64,000 bases of DNA from Bacteroidota bacterium (GCA_025963775.1 JAOQAD010000002.1:29203-93202); one strand, 5' to 3'. Positions 1 to 9,715 are shown, numbered from the stretch's first letter. Notes: generated by a model from the letters alone, not told the origin. Numbers and translations: made by a program.

Positions 1-790
1 CAGGGCCCGTAAATAAAATTTCCTTCGCGAAAGCGGGAAGCATGGCCACTGCACCGCCGAAAAGAACAGCAAACAGGTCGAGCGACAATGCGCCAAGGAT
101 CAGCTGGTTGCTGAATACGAATTTGATCCCGGCAGATAAGCTCTGGCTCATGGTTTCCTTTTTTTCCTTTGCAGGGACAGGCTTGGAAGCAATGAAGATG
201 AAGGAAGTGATGGCGATAAAGATAAAAACAAGGTTCACCGTGTATGCTGCCGAATAGCTTACGGCGCAAATGAATCCCGCCATCACCGGGCCGATCACAG
301 CGCCGGTATGCCATACGCTGCTGTTCCAGGTGGCTGAATTTGCATACATCTCCCGCGGAACGATCTGCGACATGAATGCCGGAAATGCTGCAGAGATAAA
401 TCCCCTTACAATTCCAATGAAGCCGAATACAATGTAAATAGGGAAGGTGCCGTAATTTTTTATCACCATGGAGCCTTCCTGTGAAAAATAGAGCAGGGCA
501 GCAGTTGAAAACGTAAGCAGGCACATGGAAATTAAAATGATCCGCTTGCGGCTCACAACATCCGCCACATGTCCGGAGAACAGCGACACAAGAATAAAGG
601 GCAGCGCTTCCGCCAGGCAGATCATTCCGAGGGAAAGCTTATCGTTCGTGATGTTGTATACCTGCCAGCCTACGATCACGCTTTGCATCTGTATACCCAT
701 GGTCAGGAAAAAACGCGTGTTCAGAAAAAAAAGGAATTCTTTTATCCGCAGGGCTGCAAAAGGGTCGTGTTTCAGGTTTTTGGAAGTCAT
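1..790 (-). CDS. MFS transporter (N-terminal part; truncated by window edge)
   Basis: My own reverse-strand reading is open from the ATG at 790 to the edge (MTSKNLKHDPFAALRIKEFLFFLNTRFFLTMGIQMQSVIVGWQVYNIT...FSGHVADVVSRKRI), an MFS-like pattern with several hydrophobic segments. Absent from the ORF track because it has no stop in the window. Confidence 0.85.
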   Translation of the reverse strand, partial: MTSKNLKHDPFAALRIKEFLFFLNTRFFLTMGIQMQSVIVGWQVYNITNDKLSLGMICLAEALPFILVSLFSGHVADVVSRKRIILISMCLLTFSTAALLYFSQEGSMVIKNYGTFPIYIVFGFIGIVRGFISAAFPAFMSQIVPREMYANSATWNSSVWHTGAVIGPVMAGFICAVSYSAAYTVNLVFIFIAITSFIFIASKPVPAKEKKETMSQSLSAGIKFVFSNQLILGALSLDLFAVLFGGAVAMLPAFAKEILFTGP

Positions 791-801
791 GATCAGCGCT
801 G

Positions 802-809
802 CAAATTTA
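802..809 (-). promoter_or_regulatory. Bacteroidota -7 box TAAATTTG upstream of the MFS gene
   Basis: CAAATTTA on + strand; matches TAnnTTTG. Confidence 0.45.
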
Positions 810-860
810 CATTTTTATCCTGCAATAACATACCCGCAGCCAATGAATTCGACGGGCAGC

Positions 861-893
861 TTTGCGGTTGTATCAATAAATAGTTTATTTTTG
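861..893 (+). promoter_or_regulatory. Bacteroidota-type promoter: TTTG - 21 nt - TATTTTTG
   Basis: TTTG at 861-864 and TATTTTTG at 886-893, upstream of the ORF at 917. Confidence 0.5.
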
Positions 894-916
894 AATGAAC
901 ACAAAATAAATCCACC

Positions 917-1375
917 ATGAAAAAGATCCTTGTTTTTGCACTGGGCATATTTGCATTCAGCACTGTAAGTGTTGCGCAAACTATTGAAAAATCTGCTGTT
1001 CCGTCGGAGATCATGAATGTATTTAATGCTGCCTACATGAACCCTGAGGGCGTGAAGTGGGAAATGGACTATGATAATTACGTGGCCCGCTTCCAGAAGA
1101 ATAAAACAGAAATGATCGTGACGTATAATAAGGAAGGCAAATGGGTAATGACCGAAACGCCCGTTACTCATAAATCATTGCCGGCGGCTGTGAAATCCTG
1201 TCTTACCAAGCAATTCGACATCTACAAGGAAAATGACATTGAAAAGGTTGACAAGCCTGATGGTGTTTGCTACGAGATCGACATCGAATACAACCAGATG
1301 AACTACGAAGTGGTGATCGCGGAAAACGGTGAGCTCATCAAAAAGGAGCAGGTGAAGGAATATAAGAAGGATTAG
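917..1375 (+). CDS. secreted PepSY-like (DUF2874-type) protein
   Basis: Signal peptide MKKILVFALGIFAFSTVSVAQ; about 150 aa; PepSY-like beta pattern (VKWEMDYDNYVARFQKNKTEMIVTYNKEGKWV). Confidence 0.65.
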   Translation: MKKILVFALGIFAFSTVSVAQTIEKSAVPSEIMNVFNAAYMNPEGVKWEMDYDNYVARFQKNKTEMIVTYNKEGKWVMTETPVTHKSLPAAVKSCLTKQFDIYKENDIEKVDKPDGVCYEIDIEYNQMNYEVVIAENGELIKKEQVKEYKKD

Positions 1376-1428
1376 TATTTTAACGTAATTTCGGTCACTC
1401 CGTGCGCTTTTTTAACGCGGTTTTTGTC

Positions 1429-1449
1429 ATCCCGTGCCACGCACGGGAT
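1429..1449. repeat. intergenic palindrome ATCCCGTGC-CAC-GCACGGGAT
   Basis: Perfect 9-bp arms; related copies at 16296, 59610 and 59664. Confidence 0.8.
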
Positions 1450-1573
1450 CTCTCCGTAATCATGCTGCGTGCAAAAATCCTTTGCGAGTAATCTATCGTA
1501 CGTTCTCCCTTCGGCCCAGGGTAACAGCTCGAACTGGCATCATACAGTACGTCATCATAATCAATCATAAGCG

Positions 1574-1630
1574 TCGAAGACGATCATCCTGTTTATCATA
1601 AAAATCTGTGCAAATCAGCGTACCATTATA
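1574..1630. repeat. dispersed AT-rich repeat (CGATCATC...CATAAAAATCT...ATCnGCGTnCCATTAT)
   Basis: Aligns by eye with 24549-24604. Confidence 0.6.
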
Positions 1631-1757
1631 CACCGTTTGTCAAAGTTGCCTACCCACGTTCTCAAATCGCTCGAACTGAGAGCACGTATTGAATCTTTGG
1701 GCGCCGCATGATTGCCGGGGCCAGGCCCGGAATGACAGATACTCTCGGATGCCAGCA

Positions 1758-3203
1758 TCACTTGAACCTCTGATCACCTGAGCTCGTTGTTCCTTTGATC
1801 ATGATCGCTCCCTGTTTCAGCAACAGCCTTTTCTCTTCTTTGATCGTTTCAGTCCCGTTCTCCACGCATAATGAGCCGGAAACCGAATTGAGGTCATAGC
1901 TCATATCCTTTTTATCATTTGAAAAATTCATTTTGATATCGCCGGAAACGGTTTGAAGCTTTGATTCAGCAGTAAGGCGGTTGTTCTTCCCGGTAAGGTC
2001 GCCGGAACTCGTGTTGAGCGTAAGATCGCCTTTGCAATCGCTTACCGTAATATTTCCTGACACAGCACTTGCACGGATGTTGCCTTCAATGCCGCTCAGC
2101 ACCTGGTCGCCGGAAGAAGAGGAGAGGTTTGCATCGCCTTTTACATTTGCAAGATGAATGTTACCGGAAACAGACTGCGTGGTGTAAGTGCCTGTTATGC
2201 CTTCTACGAACTGATCGCCCGAGCTGCTGGACATTATCACATTTCCGTTACTGTTTTTACTTTTGATGTCGCCGGAAACGGAGCTAAGGTTGAGCGGACA
2301 AAAAGTATCATCTGTATTGATATCGCCCGAAGAAGTATGCACTTCCACCTGCTTTCCTTTTAAGCCGTTCAGCTTCACATTGCCGGATACATTGTGCACG
2401 ATCACTTCAGTTCCTTCCGGTACGGTGAGCGCCATCATGCCGCTTACCGTGAGGCTGCCAACGATCATGATGCCTTTATTGTTTTCCGATTCAATGTAGA
2501 TCTTTAAAGTAGAATCTTTTTTCTCTGTGATCACCTTGTATTTTGTGATCTTTGAATGCAAACCCTTTGCGCAGATCATGTGCTCTTCGTAAAACAATAC
2601 GGAAGACTGATTGTGCGCTTTTACCGACACATCAAAAAATCCGCCTTCAATTTCAATTTTATTGATCCCGTTGAAAATCGTATCCTTTTTTGTTGATGAG
2701 CTGTCGGAGGACTCATAGTTGACTGCTGTGGCAGGAACAGCTGCAACAGGTTGCGGGACTTCCGGCGCAGGAGTGGCTTCTACAGCAGGTATAGGTGGAA
2801 CCGGAGGCGCTTCCTGGAAGGGCAGTACCGGCCCGATGGTACTTTCAACTTTTATTTCTTTTATAGTGCCAATTGTTGCTTCTGCTGCCACCGGCAGGAT
2901 AGGGGATGTTGCTTCGATGGCTTCTTTGGCAGGGATTCCGGTAGTATCATGCTGTTCTGTTGTCGCGGCAATCATCGCCGGCTTTTCTGTTTTATTGTTC
3001 AGCAGGTAGGCAGATGCAATTACTGCAATGGTAGCGCCTGCGCCGAAAAATCCTTTCTTCAGCCAGGAGATCTTTTTCGGATTCGGGATGCTTGTTTGTG
3101 GCACAGCCAGCTGCAGGCTGATCGCAGACCAGAGGTCGGCAGGTTCATGTATATCCATTTGATTACGGTTTTCGCGGATGAATGCTTTGAGTGTATCTTC
3201 CAT
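1758..3203 (-). CDS. anti-sigma-like N-terminus plus TM segment plus DUF4097-type beta-repeat protein
   Basis: Start overlaps the end region of the ECF sigma gene; one TM segment (GFFGAGATIAVIASAYLL); repeated SSSGD/SVSGN motifs every ~20 aa. Confidence 0.75.
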   Translation of the reverse strand: MEDTLKAFIRENRNQMDIHEPADLWSAISLQLAVPQTSIPNPKKISWLKKGFFGAGATIAVIASAYLLNNKTEKPAMIAATTEQHDTTGIPAKEAIEATSPILPVAAEATIGTIKEIKVESTIGPVLPFQEAPPVPPIPAVEATPAPEVPQPVAAVPATAVNYESSDSSSTKKDTIFNGINKIEIEGGFFDVSVKAHNQSSVLFYEEHMICAKGLHSKITKYKVITEKKDSTLKIYIESENNKGIMIVGSLTVSGMMALTVPEGTEVIVHNVSGNVKLNGLKGKQVEVHTSSGDINTDDTFCPLNLSSVSGDIKSKNSNGNVIMSSSSGDQFVEGITGTYTTQSVSGNIHLANVKGDANLSSSSGDQVLSGIEGNIRASAVSGNITVSDCKGDLTLNTSSGDLTGKNNRLTAESKLQTVSGDIKMNFSNDKKDMSYDLNSVSGSLCVENGTETIKEEKRLLLKQGAIMIKGTTSSGDQRFK

Positions 3204-3204
3204 G

Positions 3205-3753
3205 TTACTTTTGTTCCTTTAAATAAGTACCGAGCTTTTTTCTTGCCCTCAGGTACTGCGATTTGGAGGTGCTTTCGGAGATGCCTAATTTTTCGGCGAT
3301 CATTCTATGACTGTAATCCTCAAATAAAAAAAGCGTGAGGATCACCCTGTAGCCGTCAGGAAGCCTGTCGATGGCTTTTTGCAGCGTCACAGCATCATAT
3401 TCAAATCCGTTTTCTTCCTCCGCTTCTTCTTCGGCAATGTCCAGCTCATCCACCTGGATGAAATTCTGCTTCTGCTTTTTCAGCGCATCCAGCGACCTGT
3501 TGATCACAATGCGCTTCAGCCAGCTGCCAAAAGAGCCTTTTTCTTCAAAGCTCCGGATGTGCCGGAAAGCTGCTACGAAACTTTCCTGGAGCACATCCTC
3601 GGCTTCATCCCTGTTGTTCAGGATCCGCATGCTTGCATTGAACATCGGTTTCGCATAAAGCCTGTACAGCTCACGGAAAGCTTTGTCGTCTCCCTTTTTA
3701 CATTGCTCCACCAGGTCGTGGTGCTCCGTGTTATGTTCTATTGCGATGATCAA
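3205..3753 (-). CDS. ECF-type RNA polymerase sigma factor
   Basis: Sigma-70 regions 2 and 4: RILNNRDEAEDVLQESFVAAFRHI; LPDGYRVILTLFLFEDYSHRMIAEKLGISESTSKSQYLRARKKL. Confidence 0.92.
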   Translation of the reverse strand: MIIAIEHNTEHHDLVEQCKKGDDKAFRELYRLYAKPMFNASMRILNNRDEAEDVLQESFVAAFRHIRSFEEKGSFGSWLKRIVINRSLDALKKQKQNFIQVDELDIAEEEAEEENGFEYDAVTLQKAIDRLPDGYRVILTLFLFEDYSHRMIAEKLGISESTSKSQYLRARKKLGTYLKEQK

Positions 3754-3810
3754 ATTCTGCAGCGTTTACTATAAAGACTGTGTTCTTTTAAAAAGTTGCA
3801 CCGGATTTCA

Positions 3811-3842
3811 AAAAAAAATCCCCGTGATGTTTTCACGGGGAT
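3811..3842 (-). terminator. Rho-independent terminator of gap
   Basis: ATCCCCGTGA-loop-TCACGGGGAT followed by a U-tract on the minus strand. Confidence 0.85.
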
Positions 3843-3873
3843 CTATAATACTCATTTTATAAAAGGAAATGTA

Positions 3874-5352
3874 TTAATAGTACACAAGCCTTCTTACTTC
3901 CGCAATGTATTTCGACAGGCGGATCACCTGGCGGGTGTAACCGTATTCGTTATCATACCATACATACAATACAATGTTCTTTTTGTCAGGGCCAACGATG
4001 GTTGCCTGGCTGTCGAAGACGGAAGGGCAGGGGTTGCCGATCACATCGGTGGACACAAGCTCATTGGAATTCATGTACTGGATCTGCTCCACCAGTGCGC
4101 CATTTAAAGCGGCATCCTTCACGATGTTGTTCACATCTTCTTTCGTCACTTCCTTTTCAATGGTCATGCTCAGGATGGCAAGCGATACGTTCGGGGTCGG
4201 AACACGCACGGAGTTCGCGGTGAATTTCCCTGAAAGCTGCGGCAATACTTTTTTGAGCGCGCTTTCTGCACCTGTTTCAGTGATGACCATGTTCAGCGCT
4301 GCAGAACGGCCGCGCCTGTATTTTTTATGATAGTTGTCGAGTAAATTCTGGTCGTTGGTGTAGGAGTGCACCGTTTCAATGTGTCCGCGTACAATTCCTA
4401 ATTTGTTATGTGTAACGTCCAGGATCGGCATAATGGCATTGGTGGTACAGCTTGCCGCAGAAAAGATCGTTTCAGCCTTGATGTCGATCGCTTTGTGGTT
4501 CACACCGTGAACAATGTTCGGAATGTCCTTGGCAGGAGCTGTAAGCAATACCTTTGAAATTCCTTTTGCCTTGAGGTGACGGCTTAATTCAGCCTTGTCA
4601 CGGAATACGCCGGTGTTATCGATCAGCAATGCATTCTCGATCCCGTAAGCCGTGTAATCCACATCCTCCGGGTTTTTCGCGTCGATCATATAAACGGTGT
4701 GCCCGTTGATGATGAGTGCTTTTTTATCGAGATCTTCAATGATGGTTCCAGGGAATTGTCCGTGCACCGAATCCGTACGCAGCAAATCCGCACGCTTGAT
4801 GATCTCTTCATCGCTGTTGCCGCGTGTAACAATTGCTTTTAAGCGCAATTGCTCGCCTTTCCCGGCCTGTGCGATCAGTTCTCTTGCAGCGAGGCGCCCG
4901 ATACGGCCGAAACCGAACAGGACCACATCTTTCGGAGTGATCGTATGTTTTGCACCTACAAATTCAGCCAGCTTATTCTTTAAGAAATCCCCTGAAGTTT
5001 TAAAATCGCCTTGTTCCTGCAGCCATTCGAATGCCAGCTTGCCGATATCGATCCGGGAAGGACAGAGCTCCATTTTACAGATCTCGTTCGCGATCATTAA
5101 GGTAGCTTCAACGGTAATGATCTTTCCTACCACATTTTTTGCATAATGATGAAGATTGATGATCTCGCTTGCGCTGCGGTCAACCAGCTGGTTCCTGAAC
5201 AGGATCAGCTCGATCGACTTTTCATACCACAGCTTCCCGATCGCGTTGATCAGGTCGAGGGCCGCTTTTTCATGGCCGATCCATTCATTCAGTTCTGCTT
5301 CATAAGAGCCTTTTGCTTTGCCTTTTGTAGGTTCCATCGTTTCAAGAGTCAT
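3874..5352 (-). CDS. gap: glyceraldehyde-3-phosphate dehydrogenase, long form with N-terminal extension
   Basis: Active site AASCTTNAIMPILD; NAD-binding FGFGRIGRLAARE begins about residue 145. Confidence 0.92.
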   Translation of the reverse strand: MTLETMEPTKGKAKGSYEAELNEWIGHEKAALDLINAIGKLWYEKSIELILFRNQLVDRSASEIINLHHYAKNVVGKIITVEATLMIANEICKMELCPSRIDIGKLAFEWLQEQGDFKTSGDFLKNKLAEFVGAKHTITPKDVVLFGFGRIGRLAARELIAQAGKGEQLRLKAIVTRGNSDEEIIKRADLLRTDSVHGQFPGTIIEDLDKKALIINGHTVYMIDAKNPEDVDYTAYGIENALLIDNTGVFRDKAELSRHLKAKGISKVLLTAPAKDIPNIVHGVNHKAIDIKAETIFSAASCTTNAIMPILDVTHNKLGIVRGHIETVHSYTNDQNLLDNYHKKYRRGRSAALNMVITETGAESALKKVLPQLSGKFTANSVRVPTPNVSLAILSMTIEKEVTKEDVNNIVKDAALNGALVEQIQYMNSNELVSTDVIGNPCPSVFDSQATIVGPDKKNIVLYVWYDNEYGYTRQVIRLSKYIAEVRRLVYY

Positions 5353-5403
5353 ATTATAGTTATAATTTAAGTTAGAAAATTATTAAATGAGACCGATTAA
5401 AAA

Positions 5404-5473
5404 TAAAAAAATTAACCGCACAAACAGCTTCCTTTTTTTCATTAGTTGTTAAGAAGCTATTTATGCGGTTAAT
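5404..5473 (-). terminator. long-stem terminator downstream of rpoD
   Basis: ATTAACCGCA..AGCTTC / GAAGCT..TGCGGTTAAT with U-tract on the minus strand. Confidence 0.75.
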
Positions 5474-5496
5474 TGACATCCCTGGGCTTTACCTGA

Positions 5497-6360
5497 TTAT
5501 CCTAAATAGGTTTTAAGTAATTTGCTGCGGGAATTATGACGTAATCTGCGGATCGCTTTTTCCTTGATCTGGCGAACACGCTCGCGGGTAAGGTCGAACT
5601 TTGCACCGATCTCTTCCAGCGTTAAGCCGTGGTTGATGCCGATCCCGAAGAATAATTTCACTACATCGCGTTCTCTTTCTGTTAATGTTGAAAGCGAACG
5701 TTCGATCTCGCGCTGTAAGGATTCGTTCAGCAGTCCGTTATCGGCACGCGGCGAGTCGTGGTTCACAAGCACGTCCAACAGGCTGTTCTCTTCACCGTTC
5801 ACGAAAGGTGCATCCATCGATACGTGGCGTCCGGAAACGCGCATGGTGTCTGCCACTTTATCCTGCGGCAACTCGAGGAGCTCGGATAATTCTTCTGCAC
5901 TCGGCTCACGCTCAAATTCCTGCTCCAGCTTGGAGAATGCTTTGTTGATCTTATTCAGGGAACCAACCTGATTCAAAGGTAAACGTACGATACGCGACTG
6001 TTCAGCCAAAGCCTGGAGGATCGATTGGCGGATCCACCATACGGCGTATGAAATGAATTTAAAACCGCGTGTTTCATCGAAACGCTTCGCAGCTTTGATA
6101 AGGCCTAAATTCCCTTCGTTGATCAGATCGGGAAGGCTTAAGCCCTGGTTTTGATATTGTTTGGCAACAGATACAACGAAACGAAGATTTGACTTGGTCA
6201 GTTTTTCCAAAGCAGCCTGGTCACCTTCCCTGATCTTCTTCGCTAAAATTACTTCTTCATCTGCATTGATCAACTCCTCACGCCCTATCTCCTGCAGGTA
6301 TTTGTCAAGAGATGCACTTTCGCGGTTGGTGATTGATTTGGTTATTTTGAGTTGTCTCAT
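5497..6360 (-). CDS. rpoD: primary RNA polymerase sigma factor (short Bacteroidota type)
   Basis: [72 protein letters not shown]; region 4 [29 protein letters not shown]. Confidence 0.96.
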   Translation of the reverse strand: MRQLKITKSITNRESASLDKYLQEIGREELINADEEVILAKKIREGDQAALEKLTKSNLRFVVSVAKQYQNQGLSLPDLINEGNLGLIKAAKRFDETRGFKFISYAVWWIRQSILQALAEQSRIVRLPLNQVGSLNKINKAFSKLEQEFEREPSAEELSELLELPQDKVADTMRVSGRHVSMDAPFVNGEENSLLDVLVNHDSPRADNGLLNESLQREIERSLSTLTERERDVVKLFFGIGINHGLTLEEIGAKFDLTRERVRQIKEKAIRRLRHNSRSKLLKTYLG

Positions 6361-6396
6361 TTTATAGGAGTGTTAAATTTCGATTAAAAATCGGTA

Positions 6397-6404
6397 CAAA
6401 GATA
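6397..6404 (-). promoter_or_regulatory. TATCTTTG -7 box of rpoD
   Basis: CAAAGATA on + strand, upstream of the rpoD start. Confidence 0.6.
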
Positions 6405-6497
6405 CTTTAAAACGCTGGATCATAGCATTTATTTTACATAAAATAACCTTTATAATTTATTGATTTTCAGTAATTTACAATATATTAGACCAAGTAC

Positions 6498-6527
6498 AAA
6501 AAAGCCTCTGTAAAGAGGCTTTTTTTG
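6498..6527 (-). terminator. terminator of htrA-type gene
   Basis: AAGCCTCT-GTAA-AGAGGCTT flanked by A- and T-tracts. Confidence 0.8.
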
Positions 6528-6561
6528 TCGATCAATACAATACAAGCCACAGCTTTGGCTT

Positions 6562-8025
6562 TTACATGCCGAAGCCATAGTAGGCTCTCATGCCATTCGG
6601 GTAAACACCTTCAATCAGCACGCCGCCTTTTTTTGTTTCCAGTGCAGCTTTTATGTCGTCAACGGAATTGATCTTCTTTTTGTCCACGCTGGTGATGATA
6701 AAGCCTTCACGGATGCCTGCGCTCAGCAATTTGCCGGCAGTAAGCTTATTGACACGAAGCCCGTTCTCAATGCCCAGTTTTTTCATATCGCCTGAATTGA
6801 TATCTTCGAATGTAGCGCCCAGCGTATTTACCACTTCCGCTTTCGGCTTCTCCACCACATCTGTATTTCCGTTCTTGTTCTTTAATACCAGCGGAATGAT
6901 CTTTTCCTGGTTGTTGCGTTTCAACGTAATGGTAACTTTGTTGCCCGGGCGGAAGCGGCTGATCTGCTCCTGCAGCTCAGGCACATTGTTCACATCCACT
7001 TCCCCCACTTTCGTGATCACATCGCCTTCCTTAATGCCTGCTTCTTCACCGGAACCGCCTGCGGAAAGCCCGTCAACATACACACCTTTAATTTCGTTAA
7101 TGCTTTTTTCACTTGCCAGCTTCGCATCCAGGTCGCGGATGCTCACACCGATGAATGCACGCTGCACCGCACCGAACTCAAGCAGGTCGGCAACAACTTT
7201 ACGCGCCATGTTCACAGGGATCGCAAAGGAGTAACCTGTGTAGGAGCCTGTGTTGGAAGCGATCGCGGAGTTGATCCCAACAAGCTCGCCTTTTGTATTC
7301 ACCAGCGCACCGCCGCTGTTGCCCGGGTTAACCGCAGCATCCGTCTGGATGAACGATTCAACAGGGAATTGTCCTTTTGCAGGATCATTGTCGAGAATGT
7401 TGATGCTTCTTCCTTTTGCACTTACAATTCCGGCTGTGACCGTGGATGTAAGATTGAAAGGATTACCAACCGCCAGCACCCATTCGCCCACTTTTACATT
7501 GTCGGAATTTCCGTAGCTCATGTAAGGCAGGTTGGTTTCCTTGATCTTCAGCAGGGCAAGGTCGGTGGTCGGGTCTTTCCCGATCACATCGGCAGTATAG
7601 GTACGCTTGTCATTCAGCGTGATCTCAATTTTATCAGCGCCGTCCACCACGTGATTGTTTGTTACGATGTAACCGTCCTGCGACACGATCACGCCCGAGC
7701 CTGTAGCCATGGGTGCTTCCTGGTGCTGCGGTGCGCGCTGCCCGAAGAAATCACGGAATGGGTCATAGGCATATGGATTTTGGCTCGTCTGGAGCGGGTA
7801 GGTTGTTTTTACATTCACTACCGCATGCACAGATTGTTCTGCAGCAGCAGTAAAATCGATGGATGCCTCAGGGCTTGCTGCCGGCATGTTCACATAGCTT
7901 ACAGGGGCTTTGTAAGCAAGCATGGATGCCTGTGTGGAAGAGCCGCCCTGCAATAAATGACTGACACCAAGCGATGTTAATCCCCCGATGCCTGCAATCG
8001 CAAATACACTCAATATCTTTTTCAT
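6562..8025 (-). CDS. Deg/HtrA-type serine protease with PDZ domain
   Basis: Catalytic motifs TNNHVV, TDLALLKI, GNSGGALV; signal peptide starts at the internal Met (8025) rather than ORF start 8085. Confidence 0.94.
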   Translation of the reverse strand: MKKILSVFAIAGIGGLTSLGVSHLLQGGSSTQASMLAYKAPVSYVNMPAASPEASIDFTAAAEQSVHAVVNVKTTYPLQTSQNPYAYDPFRDFFGQRAPQHQEAPMATGSGVIVSQDGYIVTNNHVVDGADKIEITLNDKRTYTADVIGKDPTTDLALLKIKETNLPYMSYGNSDNVKVGEWVLAVGNPFNLTSTVTAGIVSAKGRSINILDNDPAKGQFPVESFIQTDAAVNPGNSGGALVNTKGELVGINSAIASNTGSYTGYSFAIPVNMARKVVADLLEFGAVQRAFIGVSIRDLDAKLASEKSINEIKGVYVDGLSAGGSGEEAGIKEGDVITKVGEVDVNNVPELQEQISRFRPGNKVTITLKRNNQEKIIPLVLKNKNGNTDVVEKPKAEVVNTLGATFEDINSGDMKKLGIENGLRVNKLTAGKLLSAGIREGFIITSVDKKKINSVDDIKAALETKKGGVLIEGVYPNGMRAYYGFGM

Positions 8026-8202
8026 ATTATTGGTTGATTTTAAGGTTAAGAATAAATTGTTTTTTTGGATGCTGAAACAACACAAATTTTATTCCCATAT
8101 TGCTGTTAATACTTATTTTTAACAATAATTAACGGGATCTTAAAAGGTTGTTTAACTTTGTATCCGGTTGGATAAAAGTACTAAAAAACCGCAGAAAAAT
8201 CA

Positions 8203-8928
8203 ATGACTAATTTCAGGGAAAAAGCACAGGTTTTCATCATCGGACTTTCTATTGGCCTGTTGATCGCGGGAGCTTTTTTTATCCTGAAACTGGATGATTA
8301 TTTTAAGGAGCTGAACCTTTACAAAAAGGTCTCCCAGAGCTTTTCCTCAACTGAACAGGCTTCTGAAAGCACTGAAAAAACAGAGCAACCGGAGAAGCAG
8401 GAAAAGAAGCAGAACCAGAAGCCATCCAAAAACAAAACCGCAGTGTACAGCGATTCAGCAGCAGCGCCGGAAAAAAAAGAACTTGTGCCGGATGCTGATA
8501 CACTGAGAATGAAAGGCGATTCGGCAATTGCAATAATGGCAGCGGAAGATGACATTGTGGTCAGGAAAGACGAGCAGCTCATGACACGGACGCTGGATGT
8601 GTACAACCTGAACCCTACGGCCAGCAAGCAAAGCAGCAAAGATTCACTTTTGCAGAAAGTAAGCGGCATCAAGGATGACAAAGCGGGCAGCAAACAGATG
8701 TTCAACATTGAGCTTTGGGCATCCCCACTGAATTATAAAGGATACAAGATGAGCAAGTACAAGATCGTGCTGTATGGAATTCAATCGCTTGACAATGTAA
8801 AGCTGTACAAGCTGGATGATGTGATCTACCTGAAAAGCGCTGCAATGGTTTACCGCCTCGATTATGCCAGCGATTTCAAGCAGTACGAGCGCATTACCGA
8901 CGAACAGATCACCAATAAACTCAAATAA
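8203..8928 (+). CDS. hypothetical membrane-anchored protein
   Basis: N-terminal TM segment (VFIIGLSIGLLIAGAFFIL), charged linker, folded C-terminus. Confidence 0.75.
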   Translation: MTNFREKAQVFIIGLSIGLLIAGAFFILKLDDYFKELNLYKKVSQSFSSTEQASESTEKTEQPEKQEKKQNQKPSKNKTAVYSDSAAAPEKKELVPDADTLRMKGDSAIAIMAAEDDIVVRKDEQLMTRTLDVYNLNPTASKQSSKDSLLQKVSGIKDDKAGSKQMFNIELWASPLNYKGYKMSKYKIVLYGIQSLDNVKLYKLDDVIYLKSAAMVYRLDYASDFKQYERITDEQITNKLK

Positions 8929-8929
8929 T

Positions 8930-9715
8930 TTGTTACTCAACTTCTTCAAATACCAGGGCACCGGTAATGATTTTATCATTATCGACAACCGTACCTCCGT
9001 TTTCAACAGGGCTGATCATGCGCTGGTGGCAAAGCTTTGCGACAGGCGCTTTGGGATCGGTGCCGACGGATTGATGCTGCTGCAGCATGCGCAGGGCTAC
9101 GATTTTGAAATGGTGTATTACAATTCCGACGGAAGGGAAAGCAGCATGTGCGGAAACGGCGGAAGGTGCATTGTTGAGTTTGCGCGCTCAGTCGGACTGG
9201 TAAAGAACAAGGCTCTTTTCCTTGCAACGGACGGCGAGCATGAAGCACTGGTGAAGACCGGTGCCATCAGCCTGAGGATGAATAATGTCAGTAAAGTGGA
9301 AATGAACGCGGCCTATTCATTTTTGAATACCGGTTCCCCGCATTACGTGGCTTTTGTGAACGATGTGGAGAATTACAATGTGTTTGAAAAGGGAAAAGAG
9401 ATCCGCTACAACGAGCGTTTTAAAGAAGAAGGTACGAATGTGAATTTCGTGGAAAAAAAATACAATGATCTTTTCGTAAGGACATACGAACGCGGCGTGG
9501 AAGGAGAGACTTATTCCTGCGGAACGGGTGTAACAGCGGCAGCGTTGGTGGCTTCGCTGAAAAATGTGGCTACAGCCGATGCCTACTGCGATATCATCAC
9601 ACTGGGCGGAAAGCTGAAAGTAAGCTTTCAAAAGCATCCCGATCATTCCTTTACCGACATCTGGCTGGAAGGCCCTGCAAGCTTTGTATTTAAAGGCGAA
9701 ATAAATATTTCCTGA
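8930..9715 (+). CDS. dapF: diaminopimelate epimerase (probable TTG start)
   Basis: FFKYQGTGNDFIIIDNR; SSMCGNGGRC; ETYSCGTGVTAAALV. The ORF-track start at 8864 lies inside the preceding gene. Confidence 0.93.
   Translation: MLLNFFKYQGTGNDFIIIDNRTSVFNRADHALVAKLCDRRFGIGADGLMLLQHAQGYDFEMVYYNSDGRESSMCGNGGRCIVEFARSVGLVKNKALFLATDGEHEALVKTGAISLRMNNVSKVEMNAAYSFLNTGSPHYVAFVNDVENYNVFEKGKEIRYNERFKEEGTNVNFVEKKYNDLFVRTYERGVEGETYSCGTGVTAAALVASLKNVATADAYCDIITLGGKLKVSFQKHPDHSFTDIWLEGPASFVFKGEINIS

Noticed and set aside
525-1171. Overlapping ORFs 525-920, 569-883 (+) and 793-1014, 815-1171 (-)
   Set aside because: Shadow ORFs of the edge-truncated MFS gene and the PepSY-like gene.
2751-3338. 195-aa plus-strand ORF
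   Set aside because: Antisense to the DUF4097-type gene and sigma factor gene; no domain signature.
6653-7956. Plus-strand ORFs 6653-7234, 7250-7516 and 7369-7956
   Set aside because: Antisense to the HtrA-type protease, whose catalytic triad motifs are intact.
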